From Bacillota bacterium (GTDB lineage Bacteria > Bacillota > Clostridia > Clostridiales > Clostridiaceae), in the NCBI GenBank assembly GCA_023424785.1, contig JAFADP010000175.1, forward strand, positions 1 through 44,606: a stretch of 44,606 bases of DNA. Direction: 5' to 3'. Each line of letters opens with the position of its first letter. Positions within the stretch are counted from its first letter, which is position 1. Of the stretch, positions 16,599-25,698 are shown in pieces. A model generated the notes under the pieces. The model worked only from the letters and a program-made list of their open reading frames with translations. It made no database searches and was not told the DNA's origin. The translations under genes and the position numbers were made by a program.

Positions 16599-17516
16599 TT
16601 AATTATCTTCACCTATAATTCTAACTTCTGTTTTAAGCTCAACATCAAATTGTCTCTTTACTTCTTTTTGAACATAAGCTATTAAATCTAAAACATCCTT
16701 AGCTGTAGCATTTTCTTTATTTATCACAAATCCTGAATGTTTATCAGATACTGCTGCTCCCCCTAGTGTATATCCTTTAAGTCCAGAGTCTTGAATTAAC
16801 TTTCCTGCAAAGTATCCCTCTGGTCTCTTAAATGTACTTCCTGCTGAAGGATATTCTAAAGGTTGCTTCTCTTCTCTTTTTCTAGTAAGTTCATCCACTT
16901 TTTCTTTTATATCATCTTTATTACCTTTTTGAAGTTCAAAAACAGCTCCAACTACAATATAATTTTCCTTCATTACTTTAGAGCTTCTATATCCTAAGTC
17001 CAGTTCATCTTTAGACATTACTACTAAATTACCTTCATTATCAATTACAGTTGCTTCTTTTATTATATCTTTTATTTCTCCATCATAAGCTCCTGCATTC
17101 ATGAACACAGCTCCACCTACAGAACCTGGTATACCACAAGCAAACTCACATCCTGTTAAAGAGTTTTCCAAAGCTTTTGTTGATAAATCGCTTAACATAG
17201 CACCACATTCAGCCTTTATACAACATCCATCAACTTCAATATTATTCATATCTGTTAACTTAATAACTACTCCTCTTATTCCACCATCTTTTACAAGAAG
17301 ATTTGATCCATTCCCAATAATATAGTAAGGAATATTATTTTTTCTACAGATTTCTAAACTTTTCACAACTTGCTCTACCTTCTTAGGCTTTAACAATATG
17401 TCTGCTGGTCCTCCAACCTTAAAATTTATATGATTTTTCATTTCCGCATTTATTTCAATTTCATCTGCTAAATATATACTCTTAAATAAATCCCTTAAGT
17501 CTAAAAACTTACCCAT
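16599..17516 (-). CDS. murB: UDP-N-acetylmuramate dehydrogenase (UDP-N-acetylenolpyruvoylglucosamine reductase)
   Basis: The FAD- and NADPH-dependent enzyme that reduces UDP-GlcNAc-enolpyruvate to UDP-MurNAc, the second committed step of peptidoglycan synthesis. 305 residues. Visible: FAD-binding IIGNGSNLLVKDGG, GIPGSVGGAVFMNAGAYDGE, catalytic Ser in YPSAGSTFKRP and the C-terminal Glu in KTEVRIIGE. The short insert-free form corresponds to type II MurB. AGAGGAG precedes the ATG. It has its own promoter (17565-17593). Confidence 0.95.
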   Translation of the reverse strand: MGKFLDLRDLFKSIYLADEIEINAEMKNHINFKVGGPADILLKPKKVEQVVKSLEICRKNNIPYYIIGNGSNLLVKDGGIRGVVIKLTDMNNIEVDGCCIKAECGAMLSDLSTKALENSLTGCEFACGIPGSVGGAVFMNAGAYDGEIKDIIKEATVIDNEGNLVVMSKDELDLGYRSSKVMKENYIVVGAVFELQKGNKDDIKEKVDELTRKREEKQPLEYPSAGSTFKRPEGYFAGKLIQDSGLKGYTLGGAAVSDKHSGFVINKENATAKDVLDLIAYVQKEVKRQFDVELKTEVRIIGEDN

Positions 17517-17564
17517 AACAAACTCCTCTTAAATATTTTATTTCCCACAAACGGTCTATATTCT

Positions 17565-17593
17565 AGTATAATTTAAATAATAGCTTTAAACAA
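17565..17593 (-). promoter_or_regulatory. Promoter of murB
   Basis: -35 TTGTTT (17588-17593), 17-nt spacer, -10 TATACT (17565-17570) on the minus strand, about 48 nt before the murB ATG. Confidence 0.6.
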
Positions 17594-17605
17594 TACCAAT
17601 AAAGT

Positions 17606-19483
17606 TTATTTTTCTATTTTATTGGAATTATTAAAGTAACTTACTATACTTTCAGCTGTTTTTCTGTCAATAGATTCTATACTTAATAACTCCTCTAATG
17701 ATGCTTCTTTTATTTTATCTACACTTCCAAAATGAGTTAATAAAGATATCCTCCTTTTTTTACCTACATTTGGTATATCATCTAATATAGAATGTAAAGT
17801 TTTTTTATCTCTTAAAGTTCTATGATATGTTATAGCAAATCTATGAACTTCATCTTGTATTCTTCTTATTAATTGCATTAAGTTAGAAGTTCTATTTACA
17901 ATTATCTCTTTATTATTATAAATTATACCTCTAGTTTGGTGTTTGTCATCCTTTACTAATCCACATACAGGAATATTAATATCTAGCTCTTTCAATACTT
18001 GAAGTGCTATATTTACTTGACCTTTTCCTCCATCCATCATAATTAAATCTGGAAAATTAGAAAACTTTCCATTAGAAAAGTTAAGATTTCTTTCTTGTAT
18101 TTCTTTTATTTCTCTTAACCCATGTTCAAATCTTCTTGTTAGAATCTCTTTCATACTACTATAGTCATCAGCACCTTTAACGGTTTTTATTCTAAATCTT
18201 CTATAATCACTATTTTTAGCTTTTCCTTCTTCAAATACTATCATTGTTCCAACAGAGTCTACCCCTTGTATGTTAGATATATCATATGCTTCAATTCTAT
18301 ATGGAGTCATTTCTAAATCTAATAATTCTTGTATTTCTTCTAAGGTTTTTCTATTAACCTCTTTTTCCATTAATATTTTATGCTTAAATTGCTCTAATGT
18401 TATTTTGGCATTATCTCCTACCATTTCAAGAAGACTTTTCTTTTCTCCTCTTTGAGGTGTCTTAATCCATACTTTACTTCCCCTCTTTATAGTTAAGAAT
18501 TCTTCTAGCAATTCTCTATCTTCTACCTCTGTAACATATATATTTTTTGCTACCTTAGCCGTTCCACCATAAAAATTAATTATAAACTGAGATAATATAA
18601 CACTGCTATTTTCATCTTTTGTATTTTCAATTACAAAGTGTTCTCTTCCTGTTACCTTTCCATCTCTAAGGAAGAATACTTGAATACAAGAATCTTTATC
18701 ATCTTTATATATATTTATAAAGTCTTCATCACCTTCAGATACTCTAAATATCTTTTGTTTTTCTACTAATGCATTTATAGCTAATAACTTATCTCTACAT
18801 GATGCTGCTTTTTCAAACTCAAGATTTTCTGATGCTTTTTGCATATTGCTCTTTAACTCATTTATAATCTTGACATCTTTTCCACTTAATATATTTATAA
18901 TTTCTTCTATCATCTTCATATAATCTTCTTTAGATATATGAGCTTCACAAGGAGCCGTACATTTTTTTATATGATAATTTAAACATGCTCTTGTAGTTTC
19001 TCCACCAACTTGAATATTTTTATTACATGTCCTTAACGGAAATATCTTTCTTATTAAATTTATGGTTTCATTTACTGCCATTCCATTTGTATAAGGTCCA
19101 AAGTACTTATTACCATCTCTAACAAAATTTCTAGTAACAAATACTCTTGGAAAATCCTCATTTGTTGTAATTTTTATAAAAGGATAAAATTTATCGTCTT
19201 TTAAAAGAATATTGTATCTAGGACTATATTTTTTAATAAGATTACATTCTAATATTAATGCTTCCATTTCTGAATCTGTAACTATATATTCAAACTCAGC
19301 AATATGTTTAACCATAGTCTTTACCTTTTCACTATGATTCTTAGAATTTTGAAAATATTGTCTTACTCTATTTTTCAATACTTTTGCCTTACCAACATAA
19401 ATTACTTCTCCTAATGAATTCTTCATTAAATATACTCCTGGTTTATTAGGCAATATTTTTAGTTGATATTCAAAATCAAACAT
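17606..19483 (-). CDS. uvrC: Excinuclease ABC subunit C
   Basis: The nuclease that makes both incisions in nucleotide excision repair once UvrB is loaded at the lesion. 625 residues: GIY-YIG nuclease at the N terminus (GVYLMKN...VIYVGKAK, about 16-90), UVR motif binding UvrB (about 200-235), UvrC/RNase H-like nuclease (YDISNIQGVDSVGTMIVF; DLIMMDGGKGQ) and C-terminal helix-hairpin-helix (IPNVGKKRR...). It is separated from uvrBA by pbp, ftsW and the FHA gene but on the same strand. I see no LexA-like site in front of it. Confidence 0.96.
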   Translation of the reverse strand: MFDFEYQLKILPNKPGVYLMKNSLGEVIYVGKAKVLKNRVRQYFQNSKNHSEKVKTMVKHIAEFEYIVTDSEMEALILECNLIKKYSPRYNILLKDDKFYPFIKITTNEDFPRVFVTRNFVRDGNKYFGPYTNGMAVNETINLIRKIFPLRTCNKNIQVGGETTRACLNYHIKKCTAPCEAHISKEDYMKMIEEIINILSGKDVKIINELKSNMQKASENLEFEKAASCRDKLLAINALVEKQKIFRVSEGDEDFINIYKDDKDSCIQVFFLRDGKVTGREHFVIENTKDENSSVILSQFIINFYGGTAKVAKNIYVTEVEDRELLEEFLTIKRGSKVWIKTPQRGEKKSLLEMVGDNAKITLEQFKHKILMEKEVNRKTLEEIQELLDLEMTPYRIEAYDISNIQGVDSVGTMIVFEEGKAKNSDYRRFRIKTVKGADDYSSMKEILTRRFEHGLREIKEIQERNLNFSNGKFSNFPDLIMMDGGKGQVNIALQVLKELDINIPVCGLVKDDKHQTRGIIYNNKEIIVNRTSNLMQLIRRIQDEVHRFAITYHRTLRDKKTLHSILDDIPNVGKKRRISLLTHFGSVDKIKEASLEELLSIESIDRKTAESIVSYFNNSNKIEK

Positions 19484-19517
19484 TTTTATCTCCTTTACTT
19501 ATATTATTACTTAAAAT

Positions 19518-19551
19518 AATAGCGAAGCTGATTATATCTAGCTTCGCTATT
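19518..19551 (-). terminator. Intrinsic terminator of the FHA-ftsW-pbp operon
   Basis: Perfect 12-bp stem AATAGCGAAGCT (19518-19529) / AGCTTCGCTATT (19540-19551), followed on the minus strand by ATTTTAAG; the T-tract is short. It lies right after the pbp stop codon. Confidence 0.65.
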
Positions 19552-19555
19552 TCCA

Positions 19556-21031
19556 TTATCTATTTAATGCTGCATTTATCATTTCACCTGCTACAGGAGC
19601 TGCTGATTGAGCTCCATAACCACCATTTTCTACTATTACTGCAACTGCAATAACAGGATCATCTGCTGGTGCAAACCCAATAAACCATCCATGTGGACTT
19701 GCTGCATTTCCATTTGCATCTAGCACACTTGCTGTTCCTGTCTTTCCACAAGCATTTGTACCTTGGAAGAAGTACCAACTTCCATATACCTTATTATCCA
19801 CATAGGTTTTCATATAATCTTTTATTATACTAGCATGCTCTTCAGATATAACCTTTTTATATTCTTTACTTTGTATCTCTTTAACAACATTCATTTGAGA
19901 ATCTACAATAGTATTCACAAGTTTAGGTTTCATCATAACCCCATTATTTGCAATTGTTGATGCAACTAGAGCCATTTGCATTGGTGTTGCTAATATAGCA
20001 CCTTGACCAATTCCTGATTGAGCTATAACTCCTGGATATGTTTCTAATGGAAAATCACTTTGTGATATATTAAATCCATCTGCTGGTATCTTTTCATTAA
20101 ATCCAAACTTTTCTGATGTACCTTTTAGTGTTTCACTTCCTAACTCTTGATATGCTAGAATTCCACCAAAAACAACGTTGCTTGATGCTAAAAAAGCTCC
20201 CTTTAAATCTACATATCCATTTGCACTTCCACTATCATTAGAAAGCGAATATTTATCACTAATTTGTATATATCCCTTAGTATCATCAAATGTTCTATAT
20301 TGAACTCCTGGTATATTCTCCAAAGCACTTGCTGTTGTTACTACTTTAAAAGTAGATCCAGGAGGATACTTACCATTAATAGCTCTATTTATAAGTGGGC
20401 TATTTTCTGCACTTCCCTCATTTGCTGCACTTATGGCTGCTGCTAAATTATTAGGATCATAAGTTGGTTTAGAAACCATAGCCAAAACCTCTCCAGTTTT
20501 GGGATTTAATGCTACAGCAGCTCCTCTATTATCACCTAATGCATTATAAGCAGCTTGTTGTATCGCTTCATCTAATGTAGTTATTATTCCATTTCCTACT
20601 TTTTCAGAATCATCTTTACCTCTATTCTTAAATTCTTCAACTAACTTATCTATACTAAAATTTTTAAAAATACTCTCTTTAGTACTTGTATAAGTAGTAA
20701 GAACATCATCATACTTTTCCTCTAATCCTGTTAATCCATAGGTTGTATTTATATATCCTAATGCATGAACATATAAATCTCCTTTAAGATATGATCTTGA
20801 TTGTGTTAAAGAACCTGTTCTTTCTCCAGATGTTAGAGCATTTGAATTTCTATCATATATGGTTCCTCTTATAACTTCATTTCTTTCTGCCCAAACTCTT
20901 TTATTGTTATTATCCTTTGCTAATTCTGGAGCCTTAAACATTTGAAAGTAAGCAATATATGCAATTAATGAAATAAATAAGAATAGAAATATTACCATTA
21001 CTCTTTTTACATTTCTTCCGAATTCGTTCAC
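19556..21031 (-). CDS. Class B penicillin-binding protein (transpeptidase)
   Basis: A 491-residue peptidoglycan transpeptidase with one N-terminal membrane anchor (about 9-30), a dimerisation region beginning RGTIYDRN, and the penicillin-binding domain with SxxK (PPGSTFK), SxN (ASSNVVF) and KTG (CGKTGTAS). It is shorter than FtsI/PBP2 of rods and resembles the PbpA type found next to RodA/FtsW and FHA proteins in Actinobacteria and Clostridia. It starts with GTG at 21031, after GAGGAGGG, 3 nt after ftsW. It probably works with the neighbouring SEDS glycosyltransferase as a cell-wall synthase pair. Confidence 0.92.
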   Translation of the reverse strand: MNEFGRNVKRVMVIFLFLFISLIAYIAYFQMFKAPELAKDNNNKRVWAERNEVIRGTIYDRNSNALTSGERTGSLTQSRSYLKGDLYVHALGYINTTYGLTGLEEKYDDVLTTYTSTKESIFKNFSIDKLVEEFKNRGKDDSEKVGNGIITTLDEAIQQAAYNALGDNRGAAVALNPKTGEVLAMVSKPTYDPNNLAAAISAANEGSAENSPLINRAINGKYPPGSTFKVVTTASALENIPGVQYRTFDDTKGYIQISDKYSLSNDSGSANGYVDLKGAFLASSNVVFGGILAYQELGSETLKGTSEKFGFNEKIPADGFNISQSDFPLETYPGVIAQSGIGQGAILATPMQMALVASTIANNGVMMKPKLVNTIVDSQMNVVKEIQSKEYKKVISEEHASIIKDYMKTYVDNKVYGSWYFFQGTNACGKTGTASVLDANGNAASPHGWFIGFAPADDPVIAVAVIVENGGYGAQSAAPVAGEMINAALNR

Positions 21032-21033
21032 TT

Positions 21034-22254
21034 TTAACCCTCCTCTGAAACCTTTTGTAATAATCCTAATGCAAAGAACATTGTAAGCATTGAACTACCA
21101 CCATAGCTTACAAAAGGTAAGGTAATTCCTGTTAAAGGTATAATTTTAAATATACCACCTATAATTACCAAGGCTTGACATGCTATTAGTATACTTAATC
21201 CAACAGCTACTAATTGTGAAAAATTATCTGTTGTAACGAATGCTACTCTTATACCTCTATAGAATAATAAAAAGAATAGTATTAATATTCCTATACCGAA
21301 AATCATTCCAAACTCTTCACAAATCATTGCAAAGATATAATCACTTTCTCTAACTGGTACAAATTCTGGATATCCTTGTCCTAATCCTAATCCAGTCATT
21401 CCACCAGATGCCATTGCATATAAACCTTGAATAATTTGATATCCTGAACCATTTGCATCCTTCCATGGATCTAGCCAAATTTCAACTCTCTCTCTAACAT
21501 GACCAAAAAGCTTGTATGCTAAAGTTGAACCTGCTGCAAATCCACTTAAGCATCCTACAACATATATTTTGCTAGATGTAGCAATATATAAAACTGATAC
21601 TGCCATACCAAAGAAGATCAATGCAGATCCTAAATCCCTTTGTAGTACTAAAAATCCTAAAGATAACATAACTACAATTGCAGGCTCTATTAACTTCTTT
21701 ATATTAGAAATAAATTTTTCTTGTTTATTATATCCTTCTAATGTAGATGCTAAATACAGTACTAATGATATTTTCCCAAATTCTGAAGGTTGAAATCCAA
21801 AACCTCCAATATTAACCCAGTTAGTTGCACCATTTGTTTCTGTTCCAATTAATAATGCCATTGGCATAAAAATTAGTGTAATCACTAAATATACATATTT
21901 ATACTTACTTAATTTTTTCATATTAGGTAGAAAAACTACCGTCAATATAAATATTATTGTCCCTAAAACAAACCATATAATCTGTTTTACTGCAAATGAA
22001 TAGTCTATTCTATATAACATTGCAATACCAATTATGGACAATACACATGCAAATATTAATAAAAATTTATCTCCTTCTGGATAAAACTTTCTAATTACAA
22101 AATGAGAATAAGCTATTACTACACAAACAATAGCTCCTATAACAACAGCTCTCTTATCTATAGGATTGCTTAATATCGCTAAGTTTCCAAAAAGCGCAAT
22201 ACATAATATATAAGTGATTACTAAAAGCATCCTTTCATCCTTACGAATCTTCAC
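21034..22254 (-). CDS. FtsW/RodA/SpoVE family (SEDS) peptidoglycan glycosyltransferase
   Basis: 406 residues, about ten transmembrane helices. Family motifs: FQPSEFGKISLVLYLA, LQRDLGSALIFFG, GLGLGQGYPEFVPVRESDYIFAMICEEFG and the C-terminal PLTGITLPFVSYGGSS. SEDS proteins polymerise lipid II. Placement directly before a class B PBP gene suggests a cognate pair. Whether it serves division, elongation or sporulation cannot be decided from the sequence. It starts with GTG, behind GAGGTGGA. Confidence 0.92.
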   Translation of the reverse strand: MKIRKDERMLLVITYILCIALFGNLAILSNPIDKRAVVIGAIVCVVIAYSHFVIRKFYPEGDKFLLIFACVLSIIGIAMLYRIDYSFAVKQIIWFVLGTIIFILTVVFLPNMKKLSKYKYVYLVITLIFMPMALLIGTETNGATNWVNIGGFGFQPSEFGKISLVLYLASTLEGYNKQEKFISNIKKLIEPAIVVMLSLGFLVLQRDLGSALIFFGMAVSVLYIATSSKIYVVGCLSGFAAGSTLAYKLFGHVRERVEIWLDPWKDANGSGYQIIQGLYAMASGGMTGLGLGQGYPEFVPVRESDYIFAMICEEFGMIFGIGILILFFLLFYRGIRVAFVTTDNFSQLVAVGLSILIACQALVIIGGIFKIIPLTGITLPFVSYGGSSMLTMFFALGLLQKVSEEG

Positions 22255-22273
22255 TTAATCCACCTCTCGATTA

Positions 22274-22732
22274 CTAGCCTAGTACCTTAAATACTGTAGT
22301 TCCTATTTGTATTTCCTCTTTTCCTATTAACTTAACACTAGAAACGATTCTTTTGCCATTAACAAATGTTCCGTTTGTGCTATTAAGATCTTTTAAATAC
22401 AAATAGTTATTTTTTACTGTTAGTACTGCATGATTTCCTGATATATGTTTATCACTTAATATAAGTGAATTTCCTTCTTTTCTTCCTATTGTAACCTCAT
22501 CTTTTATCGGAATAATAGTACCTTTCTTAAGATTTGGGTTTTGTCCTGGAGATATAACTTCTATACCAAAGCTTCTCGTTATATTATTATTTACTGCTTT
22601 AGGACGTGCCTTTCTACCCCCACTTACCTTAACATCTTTATACATTATCTTTAGTGAATAATATATTATAAAATATAAAATAACAATAAAAATTACCCCA
22701 AACACTATCGCCGTTAATTTAGAAAAATCCAT
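22274..22732 (-). CDS. Membrane-anchored FHA-domain protein
   Basis: About 152 residues: one N-terminal transmembrane helix (about 8-30), a basic linker (GGRKARPK) and an FHA domain with the conserved IGR (TIGRKEGNSLILSD), SGNHA and NSTNGTFVNG motifs that bind phosphothreonine. The start was placed at the ATG at 22732, after GAGGTGAAG; the upstream in-frame ATG at 22777 lacks a ribosome binding site. Its neighbours, a SEDS glycosyltransferase and a class B PBP, suggest that it links Ser/Thr kinase signalling to cell-wall synthesis, as the fhaB-rodA-pbpA cluster does in mycobacteria (inference). Confidence 0.88.
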   Translation of the reverse strand: MDFSKLTAIVFGVIFIVILYFIIYYSLKIMYKDVKVSGGRKARPKAVNNNITRSFGIEVISPGQNPNLKKGTIIPIKDEVTIGRKEGNSLILSDKHISGNHAVLTVKNNYLYLKDLNSTNGTFVNGKRIVSSVKLIGKEEIQIGTTVFKVLG

Positions 22733-22839
22733 AACTTCACCTCGAACATAATTATCGTATATACATAAATTATACAATAATACTATTATAAAACCATAGA
22801 TATTTTATATATTAAGAAATCATTAATAAAATGTATTCC

Positions 22840-25662
22840 CTAAAGAAATTTTCTTAAATATCTTCCTGTATGTGAGTTTTCTACCTCTACAATTTCTTCT
22901 GGAGTTCCTTTTGCAACTAATGTTCCACCTTTATCTCCACCTTCTGGCCCTAAATCTATAATATAATCTGCACACTTAATAATATCTAAGTTATGTTCGA
23001 TAACAATTACTGTATTTCCCATATCAACTAACCTTTGAAGAATTTCAATTAATCTATTAACATCATCTATATGTAATCCAGTTGAAGGTTCATCTAATAT
23101 ATATAGTGTTTTTCCTGTACTTCTCTTTGATAACTCATATGCTAACTTAATTCTTTGAGCCTCTCCCCCTGATAATTGAGTAGATGGTTGACCTAATCTT
23201 ATATAACCTAATCCTACATCATATAATGTTTGTAATTTATTCTTTATTCTTGGTAAATTCTCAAAGAACTTTAACCCTTCTTCAACAGTCATATTTAATA
23301 TATCATCTATATTTTTTCCTTTGTATTTTACCTCTAAAGTTTCTCTATTATACCTTTTTCCTTTACACACTTCACATGGTACATATACATCAGATAAAAA
23401 TTGCATTTCTATTTTTATTATACCATCTCCTGAACAAGCTTCACATCTTCCACCTTTAACATTAAAAGAAAATCTTCCTGGTTTATATCCTCTCATTTTA
23501 GCTTCTGGAGTTGTTGAAAATAATTCTCTTATTATATCAAAGGTTCCTGTATAAGTTGCTGGATTAGAACGTGGAGTTCTTCCTATTGGACTTTGATCTA
23601 TATCTATTATTTTATCTATATTTTCAAATCCAGTTATTTCTTTATGTGCTCCAACTGAATTTCTACTCTTATTAACTAATCTATTTAATCCTTTATAAAG
23701 TATTTCATTAACTAATGTACTTTTTCCTGAACCTGAAACACCTGTGACAGCAGTTAATGTTCCAAGAGGGAATGAAACCTTTAAATTCTTTAAATTATTT
23801 TCCTTTGCTCCACTTACAGTTATTTTTTGTCCATTACCTGTTCTTCTTACTCTTGGTACCTCTATTCTTTTTACTCCACTCAAATATTGACCTGTTATAG
23901 ACTCTTTACATTCCATAATTTCATCAACAGTTCCTGCAGCAATAATTTCTCCACCGTGTTCTCCTGCACCTGGACCAATATCTACTATATAGTTAGCTTC
24001 TCTCATTGTATCTTCATCATGCTCAACCACAATTACTGTATTTCCTACATCTCTTAGTTTTTTTAATGTTCCTATAAGTTTATCATTATCTCTTTGGTGA
24101 AGACCTATACTTGGTTCATCAAGAATATATAGTACTCCCATTAATGAAGATCCTATTTGTGTTGCTAATCTTATTCTTTGAGCCTCTCCTCCAGACAATG
24201 TTCCTGATTTTCTTGATAAGTTTAAATAGTCTAATCCTACATCTACTAAGAACTGTAATCTATTTTCTATCTCTCTTACTATTTGTTCACTTATTATTCT
24301 ATTTTTTTCTGAGAATTCTAATGTACTTATGAAATTTAGTTCATCTTTAATAGACATTTCTGTAAATTCTATTATATTCTTCCCACCAATTTTTACAGAT
24401 AGAACCTCATCTCTTAGTCTTGCCCCTTTGCACTTAGGACATTTTTTATCTCCCATAAACTCTTCAATTGAATCTCTAATTATTGATGAATTAGACTCAT
24501 TATATCTTCTCTTTAATGAATTTATTTCTCCTTCATATGCATAATTGTATACAGCTTCAACGCCATCTTTAATATAATGAACATCTAATTTCTTTCCCTT
24601 AGTTCCATATAGTAATATTTCAACAATATCTTTTGGTAAATCCGATACTGGAGTATCTAAAGAAAAGTTATATTCCTTACATAAAGCTTGTAGAATAGCA
24701 AATGTCCATGAATCTTTCTTTAGTCTTCCTTCTCCCCAACTTGCTATTGCACCTTGCATAATACTTAGTTTTTTATTAGGAATAAGTAAATTTTCATCTA
24801 TTTCATATAGTGTTCCTAAACCATCACAGTAATCACACTTTCCAAAAGGTGCATTAAAAGAGAACATTCTTGGCTCTAACTCACCTATACTTATTCCACA
24901 ATCAGGACAAGCGAATTTTTCACTAAATAATATATCTTTTTCTCCAACTACATTAACTAAAACAAGTCCTTCTCCTAACTTAAGGGCCGTTTCTAATGAA
25001 TCTGTTAACCTTCCTGATATTCCATCTTTTATAACTATTCTATCTACTATAACTTCAATATTATGCTTTATATTCTTCTCTAACTTTATTTCATCTTCAG
25101 TTAAATCGTAAACTTCTCCATCTACTCTAACTCTTACGAATCCTTTCTTTTTAACACTCTCAAATAGCTTTTCATGTGTTCCCTTTCTTCCTCTAACTAA
25201 TGGTGATAATATTTGTATCTTAGTTCTATCACCTAAAAGCATTATTTGATCTATTATTTGATCTACTGACTGCTTTTTAATCTCCTTACCACACTTAGGG
25301 CAATATGGAGTCCCTACTCTTGCATATAGAAGTCTTAAATAATCATATATTTCAGTTATAGTTCCTACAGTTGATCTAGGATTTTTACTAGTAGTCTTTT
25401 GATCTATAGATATTGCTGGTGATAACCCTTCGATTTTTTCAACATCAGGTTTATTCATTTGGCCTAAAAACTGTCTTGCATAAGCTGATAATGACTCTAC
25501 ATATCTTCTTTGCCCTTCTGCATACAATGTATCAAATGCTAAAGAAGACTTTCCTGATCCTGATAATCCTGTAAACACAATTAACTTATCTCTTGGAATT
25601 TCTAAACTGACATTCTTTAGGTTGTGTACTTTAGCTCCTTTTATTACAATTTTATCATTCAT
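22840..25662 (-). CDS. uvrA: Excinuclease ABC subunit A
   Basis: The damage-recognition ATPase of nucleotide excision repair. 940 residues, with two ABC modules: Walker A GLSGSGKSS near residue 32 and GVSGSGKST near 640, signature LSGGEAQR twice, Walker B ILDEPSIGLH and ILDEPSTGLH. Zinc-binding cysteine clusters include CPKCGKEI (about 122), CPDCGISIGE...CDYCDGLG and CEACSGDG...CEVCKGKR. It follows uvrB by 36 nt, so both are expected to be induced together. Confidence 0.97.
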   Translation of the reverse strand: MNDKIVIKGAKVHNLKNVSLEIPRDKLIVFTGLSGSGKSSLAFDTLYAEGQRRYVESLSAYARQFLGQMNKPDVEKIEGLSPAISIDQKTTSKNPRSTVGTITEIYDYLRLLYARVGTPYCPKCGKEIKKQSVDQIIDQIMLLGDRTKIQILSPLVRGRKGTHEKLFESVKKKGFVRVRVDGEVYDLTEDEIKLEKNIKHNIEVIVDRIVIKDGISGRLTDSLETALKLGEGLVLVNVVGEKDILFSEKFACPDCGISIGELEPRMFSFNAPFGKCDYCDGLGTLYEIDENLLIPNKKLSIMQGAIASWGEGRLKKDSWTFAILQALCKEYNFSLDTPVSDLPKDIVEILLYGTKGKKLDVHYIKDGVEAVYNYAYEGEINSLKRRYNESNSSIIRDSIEEFMGDKKCPKCKGARLRDEVLSVKIGGKNIIEFTEMSIKDELNFISTLEFSEKNRIISEQIVREIENRLQFLVDVGLDYLNLSRKSGTLSGGEAQRIRLATQIGSSLMGVLYILDEPSIGLHQRDNDKLIGTLKKLRDVGNTVIVVEHDEDTMREANYIVDIGPGAGEHGGEIIAAGTVDEIMECKESITGQYLSGVKRIEVPRVRRTGNGQKITVSGAKENNLKNLKVSFPLGTLTAVTGVSGSGKSTLVNEILYKGLNRLVNKSRNSVGAHKEITGFENIDKIIDIDQSPIGRTPRSNPATYTGTFDIIRELFSTTPEAKMRGYKPGRFSFNVKGGRCEACSGDGIIKIEMQFLSDVYVPCEVCKGKRYNRETLEVKYKGKNIDDILNMTVEEGLKFFENLPRIKNKLQTLYDVGLGYIRLGQPSTQLSGGEAQRIKLAYELSKRSTGKTLYILDEPSTGLHIDDVNRLIEILQRLVDMGNTVIVIEHNLDIIKCADYIIDLGPEGGDKGGTLVAKGTPEEIVEVENSHTGRYLRKFL

Positions 25663-25698
25663 ATTACTATCCTCACTTTAAATAAAATTTTATAAATA

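Noticed and set aside
22741..22760. CGAAC-containing sequence near the FHA gene start as a second LexA box
   Set aside because: The second half does not match the palindrome (TATCG instead of GTTCG at the right spacing).
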